Below, piece after piece: positions 28,114-36,622 of a stretch of 41,995 nucleotides of DNA. Each line of letters starts with the position of its first letter. The stretch's first letter is position 1. This stretch comes from Deltaproteobacteria bacterium. Its GTDB lineage: Bacteria > Desulfobacterota > Syntrophorhabdia > Syntrophorhabdales > Syntrophorhabdaceae. A model generated the notes under the pieces. It searched no databases and was not told where the DNA came from. It was given only the letters and a program-made list of their open reading frames with translations. The position numbers and the translations under genes are program-made. Where the stretch lies: the NCBI GenBank assembly GCA_029777945.1, contig JAKORG010000040.1, positions 1 through 41,995 on the forward strand, read 5' to 3'.

Positions 28114-29139
28114 ATGAAAAAGTTTTTTATGTTTAAGGCTTTTCTTTTTGTCTTTTTTGTAACTGTCTGTTTAGTATCACTCCCGAATCATGCAGTTGCA
28201 CAGAAGGCAACGGAGTTGACATTCTCAAATTTTTTCCCAGCAGCACACAAAAACAGTAAATTAATGGAAGAATGGATTGGCGAAATAGAGAAAAAAACAG
28301 GCGGAAAAGTAAAGATAAAATACTATCCCGGTGGCACTTTAACACCTGCACCCCAGATATTTGATGGTGTTGTAAAAGGCATATCCGATATCGGTTATAG
28401 CTGTTTTGCATATACAAGGGGGAAATTTCCAGTCATGGAGGCAGTTGACTTACCTTTAGGGTATAAGAGCGGTGTAATTGCAACGAACCTTGTAAATGCT
28501 GTTTATAAGAAATTTCAACCAAAAGAACTTGCCGATGTGAAAGTACTTATACTTCATGCACATGGACCAGGTATACTCCACACAAAATTCCCGGTATCTA
28601 AACTTGAAGATTTAAAAGGTAGAAAGATAAGGGCAACAGGGCTTGCCTCAAAGATTGTAACAGCATTTGGCGCTGCACCTGTTGGTACTGCAATGGGTGA
28701 AACATACGATGCATTGAGAACAGGTGTTGTAGAGGGTGCAATGGCCCCTGCTGAGGCACTCCAGGGCTGGAAATGGGGTGAGGTTGTATCTTACACTATT
28801 CAAAACTTTGGTTCTGCATATACAACAGCAATGTTTGTCGTTATGAACAAGGCAAAATGGAATTCATTACCAAAGGATGTCCAGAAGGTTTTTGAAGATG
28901 TAAGCGCAGAGTATACAAAAAAACAGGCCCAGCTTTGGGATGCCATTGATAAAGAAGGCTATGATTTCTTAAAGTCTAAAGGACAAAAGGTTGTCCAGCT
29001 TTCTGCCCAGGAAGATGCACGCTGGGCAAAGGCAGTTCTGCCACTTCTCGATGAATATGCAAAAGGTGCAAATGCAAAAGGCTTGCCTGGTGATGAGATT
29101 ATTAAGTTTTGCTTAGATTTTATAAAATCTCAAAAATAA
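28114..29139 (+). CDS. dctP: TRAP transporter substrate-binding protein (DctP)
   Basis: A 341-residue periplasmic binding protein with a clear signal peptide (hydrophobic core about residues 6-22, cleavage after the AVA near 29). The mature protein has the DctP fold. A conserved Arg in LKGRKIRATG (about 167-176), which in characterised members binds a substrate carboxylate, is present, as is GVVEGAMAP. The ATG at 28114 is chosen because AAGGAGG lies at about 28099-28105; the in-frame TTG at 28081 lies upstream of that site. A strong terminator follows. Substrate is likely a small organic acid or sulfonate. Confidence 0.93.
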   Translation: MKKFFMFKAFLFVFFVTVCLVSLPNHAVAQKATELTFSNFFPAAHKNSKLMEEWIGEIEKKTGGKVKIKYYPGGTLTPAPQIFDGVVKGISDIGYSCFAYTRGKFPVMEAVDLPLGYKSGVIATNLVNAVYKKFQPKELADVKVLILHAHGPGILHTKFPVSKLEDLKGRKIRATGLASKIVTAFGAAPVGTAMGETYDALRTGVVEGAMAPAEALQGWKWGEVVSYTIQNFGSAYTTAMFVVMNKAKWNSLPKDVQKVFEDVSAEYTKKQAQLWDAIDKEGYDFLKSKGQKVVQLSAQEDARWAKAVLPLLDEYAKGANAKGLPGDEIIKFCLDFIKSQK

Positions 29140-29156
29140 ATAGAATATAGATTTGT

Positions 29157-29187
29157 TAAAAGGGGGATGTAATTCCCCCTTTTTTAT
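29157..29187 (+). terminator. Rho-independent terminator of the TRAP operon
   Basis: A-rich and GGGGG at 29158-29166 pair with CCCCC and T-rich sequence from 29175, over a short loop, followed by a run of T. It lies 18 bases after the dctP stop. Confidence 0.9.
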
Positions 29188-29294
29188 TTTAAGCTGTACA
29201 AAACAAATGAAATAAATAGAGTTTTGTCTTAACTTATCAATTCTTCCAAATACATAAAAAAATAAACATATGATTTTTTTGCCAAAAAATGGGG

Positions 29295-29321
29295 TTGACA
29301 AGTTTTTACAAGTAATATAAA
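29295..29321 (+). promoter_or_regulatory. Promoter of the YeiH/TauZ-type exporter gene
   Basis: TTGACA at 29295-29300 with TATAAA at 29316-29321 (15-base spacing, slightly short). It stands between the TRAP terminator and the exporter gene, so that gene is a separate unit. Confidence 0.45.
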
Positions 29322-29380
29322 AGGTTAAAAGAAACAAATATTTAAGTTTTACAATGTAAAATTAAAAAAAGGGGGTTTTT

Positions 29381-30913
29381 ATGGAAGAAAAAAGGTCTAT
29401 TGACTGGACAACGTTGTGGAAAAAAGATGATTGGATGTCAGTATGGATCGGTTTTTTAATACTCATAATATTTCTGGCTGGCGCAACTTTTAAGCTACCT
29501 TCCTGGGTATGGATGACCGATGGTGCATTCAACGAAAAAATACCTGGATATTTAAAGAAGGTAGAAGTCTTGCAAAAGGATGCAGAAGCCAAAGGAGAAT
29601 CTGGGGTCTTATCCCAGTTACAGGCCTTAAAGGGTGCAATTGATGGTAAAGATAGAAAATTAATTGGAGACGCTGCAGGCAATCTTGAAAAAGCAGCTAA
29701 AAGCGTCAAAGACAAGGATATAGGCAAGAAGTCTGAAAAATTGGCAAAGGATTTGAAAAAAGATGCTACATCAACATTAAGCAAGGTCCTTTCAGGCGCT
29801 AACCTGTTACAAGCCCTTTATCTTTTAATTGGCCTATGGATACTCGGTTCAATAGGTATGGCATTTATGGGGATGTCTGTGGGTAAGTTTGCCCTTGGTT
29901 TTCCTATTGTATATATTTTATCAGCTGTGTCTTTTTTTATTGCAGGCAATACAACGATTAGTTATTACGGGCTTGAGGTGGTTTTTTGGGCCCTTATTAT
30001 TGGTCTTCTTATAAGTAATACTGTTGGTGTCCCTGACTGGCTCAAGACTGCTGTAAAAACAGAGTTTTTTATTAAGATAGGTCTTGTTTTATTAGGTGCT
30101 GAGGTGCTCTTTACTACCATAGCAAAGGTGGGTGCCTATAGTATGGTCCAGTCTATCATTGTAATCTTTGCAGTATTCTATTTCTGTTACTGGGTTGCGA
30201 AAAAGCTTGGTCTTGATGACGAATTTGCCTCCATATTAGGCACAGCAGTATCTATCTGCGGTGTTTCTGCTGCCATTGCTGCAGGTGGTGCTGTTAAAGG
30301 AGACCAAAAAAAGGTAAGCCACACCATATCCCTTGTTTTGCTATGCGCTATTCCTATGTTGATTTTCCAACCTTTGATTGCAAAGGCCGTTGGCATGTCG
30401 CCAGCAGTTGCAGGTGCATGGATAGGTGGCACAATAGATACAACAGGTGCAGTTGTGGCAGCAGGTGCCATAGCAGGTGAGGCTGCAATGGCTGTTGCTG
30501 TGGTTGTCAAGATGGCACAGAATGTCCTTATAGGCTTTGTTGCATTCCTCCTTGCTATCTGGTTCACATTTAAAGGCCTTAAAACAGGAGAAAAACCCAG
30601 TGCCATGGAGATATGGTTCAGGTTTCCAAAATTTGTTGTAGGCTTTATAATTGCCTCTATTGTCTTTTCTTTCTTTATGCCCGAGGTAACTGCAAAGGCT
30701 GTTACAGGCATAACTGGCGGGTTAAGGGGTTGGTGGTTTACCCTTGCATTTTTATGTATTGGTCTTGATACACAGTTTAAAGAACTTGTGTCTATGGGTG
30801 GTGGTAAACCTGCTGCTGCATTCCTCATAGCACAGCTTTTTAATATCTTCTGGACACTTCTTTTTGCATGGCTTATATTTGGTGGTGTGTTATTCCCTGT
30901 GCCGAAATTTTAA
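29381..30913 (+). CDS. YeiH/TauZ-family putative sulfate/sulfite exporter
   Basis: A 510-residue membrane protein of the conserved YeiH family (Pfam Cons_hypoth698). After a first membrane helix (about 20-38), residues about 50-135 form a Lys/Ala/Glu-rich helical soluble insert. Then about ten helices follow with family motifs such as GTAVSICGVSAAIAA, GGTIDTTGAVVAAGA and the C-terminal GLDTQFKEL. TauZ, a relative, is proposed to export sulfate or sulfite in taurine degradation. The gene has its own promoter and terminator and follows a TRAP system, which is the taurine-type layout, but no sulfonate-cleaving enzyme is in view. Confidence 0.82.
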   Translation: MEEKRSIDWTTLWKKDDWMSVWIGFLILIIFLAGATFKLPSWVWMTDGAFNEKIPGYLKKVEVLQKDAEAKGESGVLSQLQALKGAIDGKDRKLIGDAAGNLEKAAKSVKDKDIGKKSEKLAKDLKKDATSTLSKVLSGANLLQALYLLIGLWILGSIGMAFMGMSVGKFALGFPIVYILSAVSFFIAGNTTISYYGLEVVFWALIIGLLISNTVGVPDWLKTAVKTEFFIKIGLVLLGAEVLFTTIAKVGAYSMVQSIIVIFAVFYFCYWVAKKLGLDDEFASILGTAVSICGVSAAIAAGGAVKGDQKKVSHTISLVLLCAIPMLIFQPLIAKAVGMSPAVAGAWIGGTIDTTGAVVAAGAIAGEAAMAVAVVVKMAQNVLIGFVAFLLAIWFTFKGLKTGEKPSAMEIWFRFPKFVVGFIIASIVFSFFMPEVTAKAVTGITGGLRGWWFTLAFLCIGLDTQFKELVSMGGGKPAAAFLIAQLFNIFWTLLFAWLIFGGVLFPVPKF

Positions 30914-30921
30914 CACATAAA

Positions 30922-30960
30922 AAAGGGCAGGCTGATTAAAAAGTCTGCCCTTTACTTTTT
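30922..30960 (+). terminator. Rho-independent terminator after the exporter gene
   Basis: AAAGGGCAG at 30922-30930 pairs perfectly with CTGCCCTTT at 30945-30953, followed by a T-rich tract. It lies 9 bases past the exporter stop. Confidence 0.88.
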
Positions 30961-31042
30961 ATGTTAAGTTTTATCATTTTTAATTTTGAAAGTGTGTACT
31001 TAATCCTTTAACCTTTCTCGCCTTTTTTTGCCTGTATTAAAT

Positions 31043-32104
31043 TTACACCCCGAGTATTTTGTGGCATGTCCTACAAAGTTCTGGTGGTTCTGGAAATGTC
31101 ATATCCATTAATCTTTTTTGCTCGAAAAGGAGATTATAAATCTCCTGTGCCTTTTTTCTTCTTTCGTAAAACCTCTTTCTGAATGCAATATATTCAGCTT
31201 TATTCCATATTGATTCAATATCTTCATAAAATATGTTTCCAAAACTCAATTTATTAGTTTTAAATTCTTCACCGCAAAATATTCTTTTAAAACCATTTTC
31301 TAATGGCGGATATAGGTAAACGCATGGAGAGACCTCACCGTCCACTGAGATATAAAGATTTTCAAGGGGATTTTCAGAGCACAATGCTACATCTGTTACA
31401 AAAAAATTCGGTAAGTTTATTTTTACATTATATTTTTTCGCAGCTTTAACTGTTTCCTTTATTATATTGTTTATGGTTTTTTTATATGCCTTTTCTTCCT
31501 CATCTCTGCAAATGAATGCCTTTTCACTGTCCTGCCATTTATTTGTAATATGGGTAATATTTATAAATACGACTTCTTTTATTCCTGCATATGAAGCTAC
31601 TTTTACAATAGTTGGCATTTCATGTATATTTTTCTTAAGTATAAGATATACGATGTGGACTTTTGGCTTTTTCAGGTTTTTTCTAACTAAAGTTTTAACC
31701 GTATTTAAAAGATAGTCAAAATTTGAGTTTATTCTAATTGAACTGTGTGTTTCTGAAGTGCCGCCAGAAAAAGAAAAACCTATAAAATCAATGCCTGCCT
31801 GCAAAAGTTTGTCCATACATAGTTCATCAAGGCCAAAACCGCTTGTTACAAATCCTACCTCACACCCTTGTTTTTTTACCATGCTTACAATATCAATGAT
31901 GTGGGGGTGCATAAGTGATTCACCCCACCCTTCAAGGACCACTGTGCGGGTATATTTAAGAAATGGTAGTATTTTTAAGAAATTATCTAATTCCATATCT
32001 TTGCGATACCAGTTCCTATAAGTGTCTTTTACACACATAGTGCATCGCAAGGGACACCTTGTTGTAAGCTCTATCTGCCAGGCATTAAATTTATAGGTGT
32101 CCAT
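31043..32104 (-). CDS. Radical SAM protein with SPASM-like C terminus
   Basis: A 353-residue radical SAM enzyme. The iron-sulfur motif is CPLRCTMC (C-x3-C-x2-C, about residues 17-24), followed by the GWGESLMHP stretch characteristic of the family. Late cysteines (CSENP, SPCVYLYPP, ELCRTCHKILG near the C terminus) indicate auxiliary cluster binding as in SPASM proteins. No substrate peptide gene was recognised nearby. It follows the carbonic anhydrase gene by 22 bases on the same strand, so they are probably co-transcribed. The reaction is unknown. Confidence 0.85.
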   Translation of the reverse strand: MDTYKFNAWQIELTTRCPLRCTMCVKDTYRNWYRKDMELDNFLKILPFLKYTRTVVLEGWGESLMHPHIIDIVSMVKKQGCEVGFVTSGFGLDELCMDKLLQAGIDFIGFSFSGGTSETHSSIRINSNFDYLLNTVKTLVRKNLKKPKVHIVYLILKKNIHEMPTIVKVASYAGIKEVVFINITHITNKWQDSEKAFICRDEEEKAYKKTINNIIKETVKAAKKYNVKINLPNFFVTDVALCSENPLENLYISVDGEVSPCVYLYPPLENGFKRIFCGEEFKTNKLSFGNIFYEDIESIWNKAEYIAFRKRFYERRKKAQEIYNLLFEQKRLMDMTFPEPPELCRTCHKILGV

Positions 32105-32126
32105 ATTTTAGTGGGTAATTAAATCT

Positions 32127-32711
32127 TCAATTTTCAAACTCAACAATACCAGTATCTATATCATAATAAGCGCCTATTACCTTGAGTTTTCCTTCATTGA
32201 CCTTTTTTGTTATAATTGGCTCTGAAGAAAGTATTTTGTTTTTAACCATTTCTATATTATTTCTAATTGCATTTTCAATAATGTCGCCTTTTTGACTTTT
32301 CGCTTTTTCTACTGCAGGCTTAATAATCTTTGTTATGTTTTCAATATGACCTGAAGCTTCTTCACCTTTTGCCGTGGCAGTCACTGCACCACATTTTGAA
32401 TGTCCTAAAACAACTATAAGTTCAACGCCTAAATGCTCAACTGCATATTCAATGCTGCCTAAAGCCACATCGTCTACGATGTTTCCTGCATCCCTTATAA
32501 TAAATAAATCACCTATGCCCTGATCAAATATTATCTCAATGGGAACACGGGAGTCAGAGCAGCTAACTATAACAGCAAAAGGTTTCTGGCCTGAAGAGAC
32601 GTTCTTTCTTTGTGCTGAGTCTTGACGGGGGTGGTCTAATTTTTCTGAAACAAATCTTTTGTTCCCTTCTATTAAAAGTTCTAATGGGTCATTTACTCTG
32701 GAATTATCCAT
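32127..32711 (-). CDS. Beta-class carbonic anhydrase
   Basis: A 194-residue beta-carbonic anhydrase interconverting CO2 and bicarbonate. Zinc ligands are visible in SCSDSRVP (Cys with the Asp-Arg dyad) and HSKCG (His and Cys). Other family parts are GDLFIIRDAGN and LGSIEYAVEHLG. The ATG at 32711 is chosen over one 63 bases upstream because AAGGAG lies just before it. Carbonic anhydrase next to acs and a CO-type metabolism fits an organism handling CO2 or bicarbonate in acetyl-CoA chemistry. It diverges from acs. Confidence 0.92.
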   Translation of the reverse strand: MDNSRVNDPLELLIEGNKRFVSEKLDHPRQDSAQRKNVSSGQKPFAVIVSCSDSRVPIEIIFDQGIGDLFIIRDAGNIVDDVALGSIEYAVEHLGVELIVVLGHSKCGAVTATAKGEEASGHIENITKIIKPAVEKAKSQKGDIIENAIRNNIEMVKNKILSSEPIITKKVNEGKLKVIGAYYDIDTGIVEFEN

Positions 32712-32885
32712 TTTTTTACTCCTTTTTTTATTTTTTAAATGCCTTTTGATATATAATAGAAGAATTATGGGCAATCCTCAAGTTTTTTTGAAATTTTTAT
32801 AATCCGTTGATTTCAAAAAAGATTTTTTAATATTATTGGTCACTGTAAAAATCATATAAATTGTGAAAATGTTAACAAAATTTTA

Positions 32886-32914
32886 TTGACAATTCACTTT
32901 TCTATGTTTAGAAT
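32886..32914 (+). promoter_or_regulatory. Strong sigma-70-type promoter of acs
   Basis: TTGACA at 32886-32891 and TAGAAT at 32909-32914 with exact 17-base spacing. GAGGAGG at 32967-32973 is the ribosome binding site for the ATG at 32979. The leader of nearly 60 bases shows no obvious riboswitch. Confidence 0.75.
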
Positions 32915-32978
32915 AGAGCGTTAATTCATGAAAATTAAATAGTAACACCATTAATAATATTAAATGAGGAGGTTCCTT

Positions 32979-34964
32979 ATGGGAAAAATAAGAGAAGAAA
33001 ATGGCAAGTTTTATCCACCTGAGGATTTTGTAGAACAGGCTTATGTGAGCAGTCGCGAAGAATACGAAAAGATGTGGAAACAGTCAGTGGAAGACCCGGA
33101 AACATTTTGGGGGGATATTGCATCAGAGCTTTACTGGTACAAGAAATGGTTAAAGGTGAACAGAGAGGATTTTGCAAAGGGCGAGATTGAGTGGTTTATC
33201 GGTGGCAAGACTAACATTTCTTACAACTGCATTGATTATCAGATCAAAAAGGGAAGGGCAGATAAGGTTGCTTTAATCTTCCAGGGTGAACCAGATGAAG
33301 ATGTGAAACAGATAACATATAAAGAATTACTGAAACTTGTTTCAAAGTTTGCAAATGTTTTAAAGAAGAAGGGTGTTCGTAAAGGTGACAGGGTTGCCAT
33401 TTACCTTCCAATGATATGGCAGCTCCCAGTAGTAATGCTTGCTTGCGCAAGGATAGGTGCAATACACACAGTAGTATTCGGCGGTTTTTCTGCTGATGCC
33501 CTTCGCGATAGAATCCTCGATGCAGGCGCAAGGATCCTTATTACTGCAAACGGTTACTGGCGTTCAGGAAAAACTGTTAGCTCTAAGGCAACAGCAGATA
33601 CAGCCCTTGAACTCTGTGCAAAAGAGGGTCATACAGTAGATAAGGTAATAGTTGTAAAGAGACTTGATAACTTTGATGTCCCCATGAAGGCAGGAAGGGA
33701 TACCTGGTTCGAAGATGAAATGGCTGCATCGGACATTAGCGATGTATGCCCACCAGTATGGGTGGATGCAGAGGATCCCCTTTTCATCCTCTATACATCA
33801 GGCTCCACTGGTAAACCAAAAGGCGTGCTCCATACAACAGGCGGCTATATGGTTTATACTTATGCAACATTTAAATACATTTTCGATTACAAAGAAAAAG
33901 ACATATTCTTCTGCACCGCAGATATCGGTTGGGTAACAGGGCATTCCTATATTGTCTATGGACCGTTGTCAAATGGCGCAACATCAATTGTTTTTGAATC
34001 AGTTCCTACATTTCCAAATCCAGATAGATTCTGGCAGATTGTTGAAAAGTTTAAGGTAACTATTTTCTACACAGCACCAACTGCTATCAGGGCCCTTATG
34101 AAGGAAGGTGACCAGTGGCCTGCAAAGAGAGACCTTTCTACCTTAAGACTCCTTGGTTCAGTGGGTGAGCCCATCAACCCCGAGGCATGGTTGTGGTATC
34201 ATAAAAACATAGGCGGTGAGAGATGTCCAATCGTTGACACATGGTGGCAGACAGAAACAGGTGGTATACTCATTACACCCCTTCCAGGCGCATGGCCTAC
34301 AATCCTGAGCTTTGCCACACTGCCTTTCTTTGGTGTTAAGGCAAGGACACTCCAGCCAAGATCATCTGCAGACCAGCCAGCAGTGGATGCACCAGTCAAT
34401 GAACAGGGTGAACTCTGCATCGAGCGTTCATGGCCGGGTATAATGAGGGGTGTGTTTGGTGATCCTGAAAGATTCTACAATACATACTTTGTACAGCAGC
34501 CTGGTTTCTATTTCACCGGTGACGGTGCATTAAGAAATGAAGACGGTTATTTCCGTCTCTTAGGGCGTATTGACGATGTCGTTAATGTTTCAGGGCACAG
34601 GATTGGTACAGCTGAGATTGAGGCTGCCCTTAATTCTTATCCTGCAGTTGCAGAATCTGCAGTCGTTGGCTTCCCACACGAAGTAAAAGGTGAGGACCTC
34701 TATGCATATATTATCCTGAAGACAGGATATGAACCAAGCGACCAGCTAAAGAAAGAGCTTGTTGCCCATGTGAGAAAAGAGATTGGTCCTATTGCATCAC
34801 CTGGTAAGATCCAGTTTGTCCCAGGTCTTCCCAAGACCCGTTCAGGAAAGATTATGAGAAGGATCTTAAGAAAGGTGGCTTCAGGCGAAATTGACCAGCT
34901 CGGCGATACATCAACACTTGCAGATCCTTCAATTGTAGATACCATTGTAGCAGGTAGACAGTAA
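32979..34964 (+). CDS. acs: Acetyl-CoA synthetase (AMP-forming)
   Basis: A 661-residue ANL-superfamily enzyme activating acetate to acetyl-CoA. Motifs are complete: YTSGSTGKPKGVLHTTGGY (phosphate-binding loop, about 268-286), DTWWQTETGG (about 420), GRIDDVVNVSGHRIGTAEIE (hinge) and PKTRSGKIMRR with the lysine that is typically acetylated for control. Length equals that of bacterial Acs. The upstream in-frame ATG at 32964 overlaps the Shine-Dalgarno and is rejected. It is a single-gene unit with good promoter and terminator. Confidence 0.97.
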   Translation: MGKIREENGKFYPPEDFVEQAYVSSREEYEKMWKQSVEDPETFWGDIASELYWYKKWLKVNREDFAKGEIEWFIGGKTNISYNCIDYQIKKGRADKVALIFQGEPDEDVKQITYKELLKLVSKFANVLKKKGVRKGDRVAIYLPMIWQLPVVMLACARIGAIHTVVFGGFSADALRDRILDAGARILITANGYWRSGKTVSSKATADTALELCAKEGHTVDKVIVVKRLDNFDVPMKAGRDTWFEDEMAASDISDVCPPVWVDAEDPLFILYTSGSTGKPKGVLHTTGGYMVYTYATFKYIFDYKEKDIFFCTADIGWVTGHSYIVYGPLSNGATSIVFESVPTFPNPDRFWQIVEKFKVTIFYTAPTAIRALMKEGDQWPAKRDLSTLRLLGSVGEPINPEAWLWYHKNIGGERCPIVDTWWQTETGGILITPLPGAWPTILSFATLPFFGVKARTLQPRSSADQPAVDAPVNEQGELCIERSWPGIMRGVFGDPERFYNTYFVQQPGFYFTGDGALRNEDGYFRLLGRIDDVVNVSGHRIGTAEIEAALNSYPAVAESAVVGFPHEVKGEDLYAYIILKTGYEPSDQLKKELVAHVRKEIGPIASPGKIQFVPGLPKTRSGKIMRRILRKVASGEIDQLGDTSTLADPSIVDTIVAGRQ

Positions 34965-34978
34965 GATTAAATAAACCC

Positions 34979-35017
34979 AAAAACCCCCATGAATTTTCAT
35001 GGGGGTTTTTTTATTAT
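34979..35017 (+). terminator. Rho-independent terminator of acs
   Basis: AAACCCCCATGAA pairs perfectly with TTCATGGGGGTTT (34981-35008), followed by T-rich sequence. It ends right at the start codon of the next reading frame at 35018. Confidence 0.93.
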
Positions 35018-35575
35018 ATGGTTGCGTATTTAGCTTCTTTAATCTTTGTAGTTCTTGCTGAGATGGGTGACAAGACCCAGCTTCTTGCCATGGCATTTGC
35101 CTCAAGATACAAATGACATGTGGTTATATGGGGTGTATTTTTTGCTACACTACTAAATCACCTCTTAGCTGTGATGGTAGGTAGTTATTTGACAAATGTA
35201 TTTCCCATTTTTTACATTAAAGTTATTGCTTCGGCATCTTTTATTTTTTTTGGCATCTGGACGTTAAGAGGTGACTACCTTGAAGATGAAGACAAGAGAT
35301 TTAGTTTCAGCCCCTTCTGGACAGTAGCTATTGCCTTTTTTTTAGCAGAGATTGGGGACAAGACCCAACTTGCCACTATTGCCCTTGCCACTAAATATAA
35401 TAATTTAATGGGTGTATGGTTTGGAACAACATCTGGGATGCTTGTTGCCGATATTATAGGTATTATATTTGGCATTGTGCTCGGCAAAAAAATACCAGAG
35501 AATGCTATAAAATGGGTTTCAGCAATAATTTTTATATGTTTCGGTATATTAGGAATATACGATGCATTAAAATAA
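35018..35575 (+). pseudogene. GDT1/TMEM165-family cation transporter gene with in-frame TGA
   Basis: Read through one stop, this 186-codon frame is a complete UPF0016/GDT1 protein with six helices and both family motifs: AEMGDKTQLLAMAFASRYK before the stop and AEIGDKTQLATIALATKY after it. GDT1 proteins export Mn2+ or move Ca2+/Mn2+. The frame is broken by TGA at 35114-35116 (codon 33), just after the first motif. A GTG two codons later (35120) could start a protein lacking the first motif. The second repeat has Asn at the equivalent position. Nonsense mutation, sequencing error or recoding are all possible. The start sits directly behind the acs terminator and lacks a clear Shine-Dalgarno. 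Confidence 0.7.
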
Positions 35576-35635
35576 GTGATAATATGTCACCAAAGTTTTT
35601 TTTAAAAAATTTGAGGAAATCTGTGATACCCTGCT

Positions 35636-36622
35636 ATGGATTATGAATTAAACACAACTAATAAATATCATAAAGAATACCTAAACACTTTAGGATGGGA
35701 ACTTACAATCTGTAACAGTCTATATGATGATAAAGGTGCAATAAGAAAAATACTTATAGAAAACGAGTCTTTTGGAAGACTTTTATATAAACATTTAAAT
35801 AGATTTTTTCCCATGGATAAAATAAAAAAGGTCTTGGAAATAGGCGGGGGATATGGATATCTAATGAAAGATTTTCTTGATACGAACAGTGCTCTAATAC
35901 CCACCATGATTGATATTTCACCTTATCTTATTAAAAAACAGCAGGAAACATTAAAAAATTATAAAGTTACCTTTATTGAAGACGATTTTCTCCTTGTAGA
36001 TGATACAATGTTAGCTGGTTATGATTTGGTGATTATGAACGAAAACCTCGGTGATTTTCCTACAGTTGTGGATTTGAAGAGAGAAATCTTTAATATACCG
36101 AAAGAAGCCATTACTGACCCTTTGGTTAAAAAAATTAGAAATTTTTTTGAAAAATATAGTTTGGCCTTGCCTGAAAGAGACATCTTTAACTTTAATTTAG
36201 GTGCAATAGAGGCTTTAGAAAAGCTGTGTAGGAACACAATCCCGTATATTTATATTGGAGAGCATAGCTGTGAGGCACAACCTCCTCTACAGCTAAGGCC
36301 TTTTTTAAACATTTTGCCAGTAGGGAACCCTGAAAGGATATCTCTTATGGGCCACGATGAATATACAATAAAATTTTCTTATCTCGAGGACATGGGAAAA
36401 TTTTTCGGATATAATGTTATAAGGGGTGTGTTTGGAGATTTTATTCCATTTAGATGGGATAAAAAAATAGAATATATTCTTGCAACAAAGGGAAGGTATG
36501 GAGATGAGGACGAAATGATTTATCATTTTGTCGAGGATCTGTATAAATATGAATTTTTAATATTTTTAAAATCTGATAAAGAAGCGCATAATAGTAAAAT
36601 AAACGGATTAAAAGAATATTAG
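35636..36622 (+). CDS. Class I SAM-dependent methyltransferase-like protein
   Basis: A 328-residue protein. A Rossmann-type SAM site is visible as KVLEIGGGYGYLMKDFL (about 65-81), followed by DISPYLIKKQQETL and VIMNENLGDFP. The combination of a GxGxG loop, S-x2-L-x3-Q and N-E-x-L/G-D-x-P resembles the MidA/NDUFAF7 family, but only loosely. The C-terminal half (HSCEAQPPLQLRPF, DEYTIKFSYLEDM) was not recognised. Target unknown. Its stop overlaps the stop of the convergent glycerate kinase gene by 4 bases. Confidence 0.55.
   Translation: MDYELNTTNKYHKEYLNTLGWELTICNSLYDDKGAIRKILIENESFGRLLYKHLNRFFPMDKIKKVLEIGGGYGYLMKDFLDTNSALIPTMIDISPYLIKKQQETLKNYKVTFIEDDFLLVDDTMLAGYDLVIMNENLGDFPTVVDLKREIFNIPKEAITDPLVKKIRNFFEKYSLALPERDIFNFNLGAIEALEKLCRNTIPYIYIGEHSCEAQPPLQLRPFLNILPVGNPERISLMGHDEYTIKFSYLEDMGKFFGYNVIRGVFGDFIPFRWDKKIEYILATKGRYGDEDEMIYHFVEDLYKYEFLIFLKSDKEAHNSKINGLKEY

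Noticed and set aside
32712-32774. N-terminal extension of the carbonic anhydrase
   Set aside because: The extension overlaps the AAGGAG ribosome binding site of the ATG at 32711, and the family normally begins near that ATG.
32964-32978. Earlier ATG for acs
   Set aside because: Its codons are the Shine-Dalgarno (GAGGAGG) of the ATG at 32979.
35114-35164. Selenocysteine insertion at the TGA of the GDT1-like gene
   Set aside because: The downstream hairpin is weak and its loop lacks the usual guanine/uracil features; no selenoprotein of this family is known to me. Kept only as a remote option in the finding.
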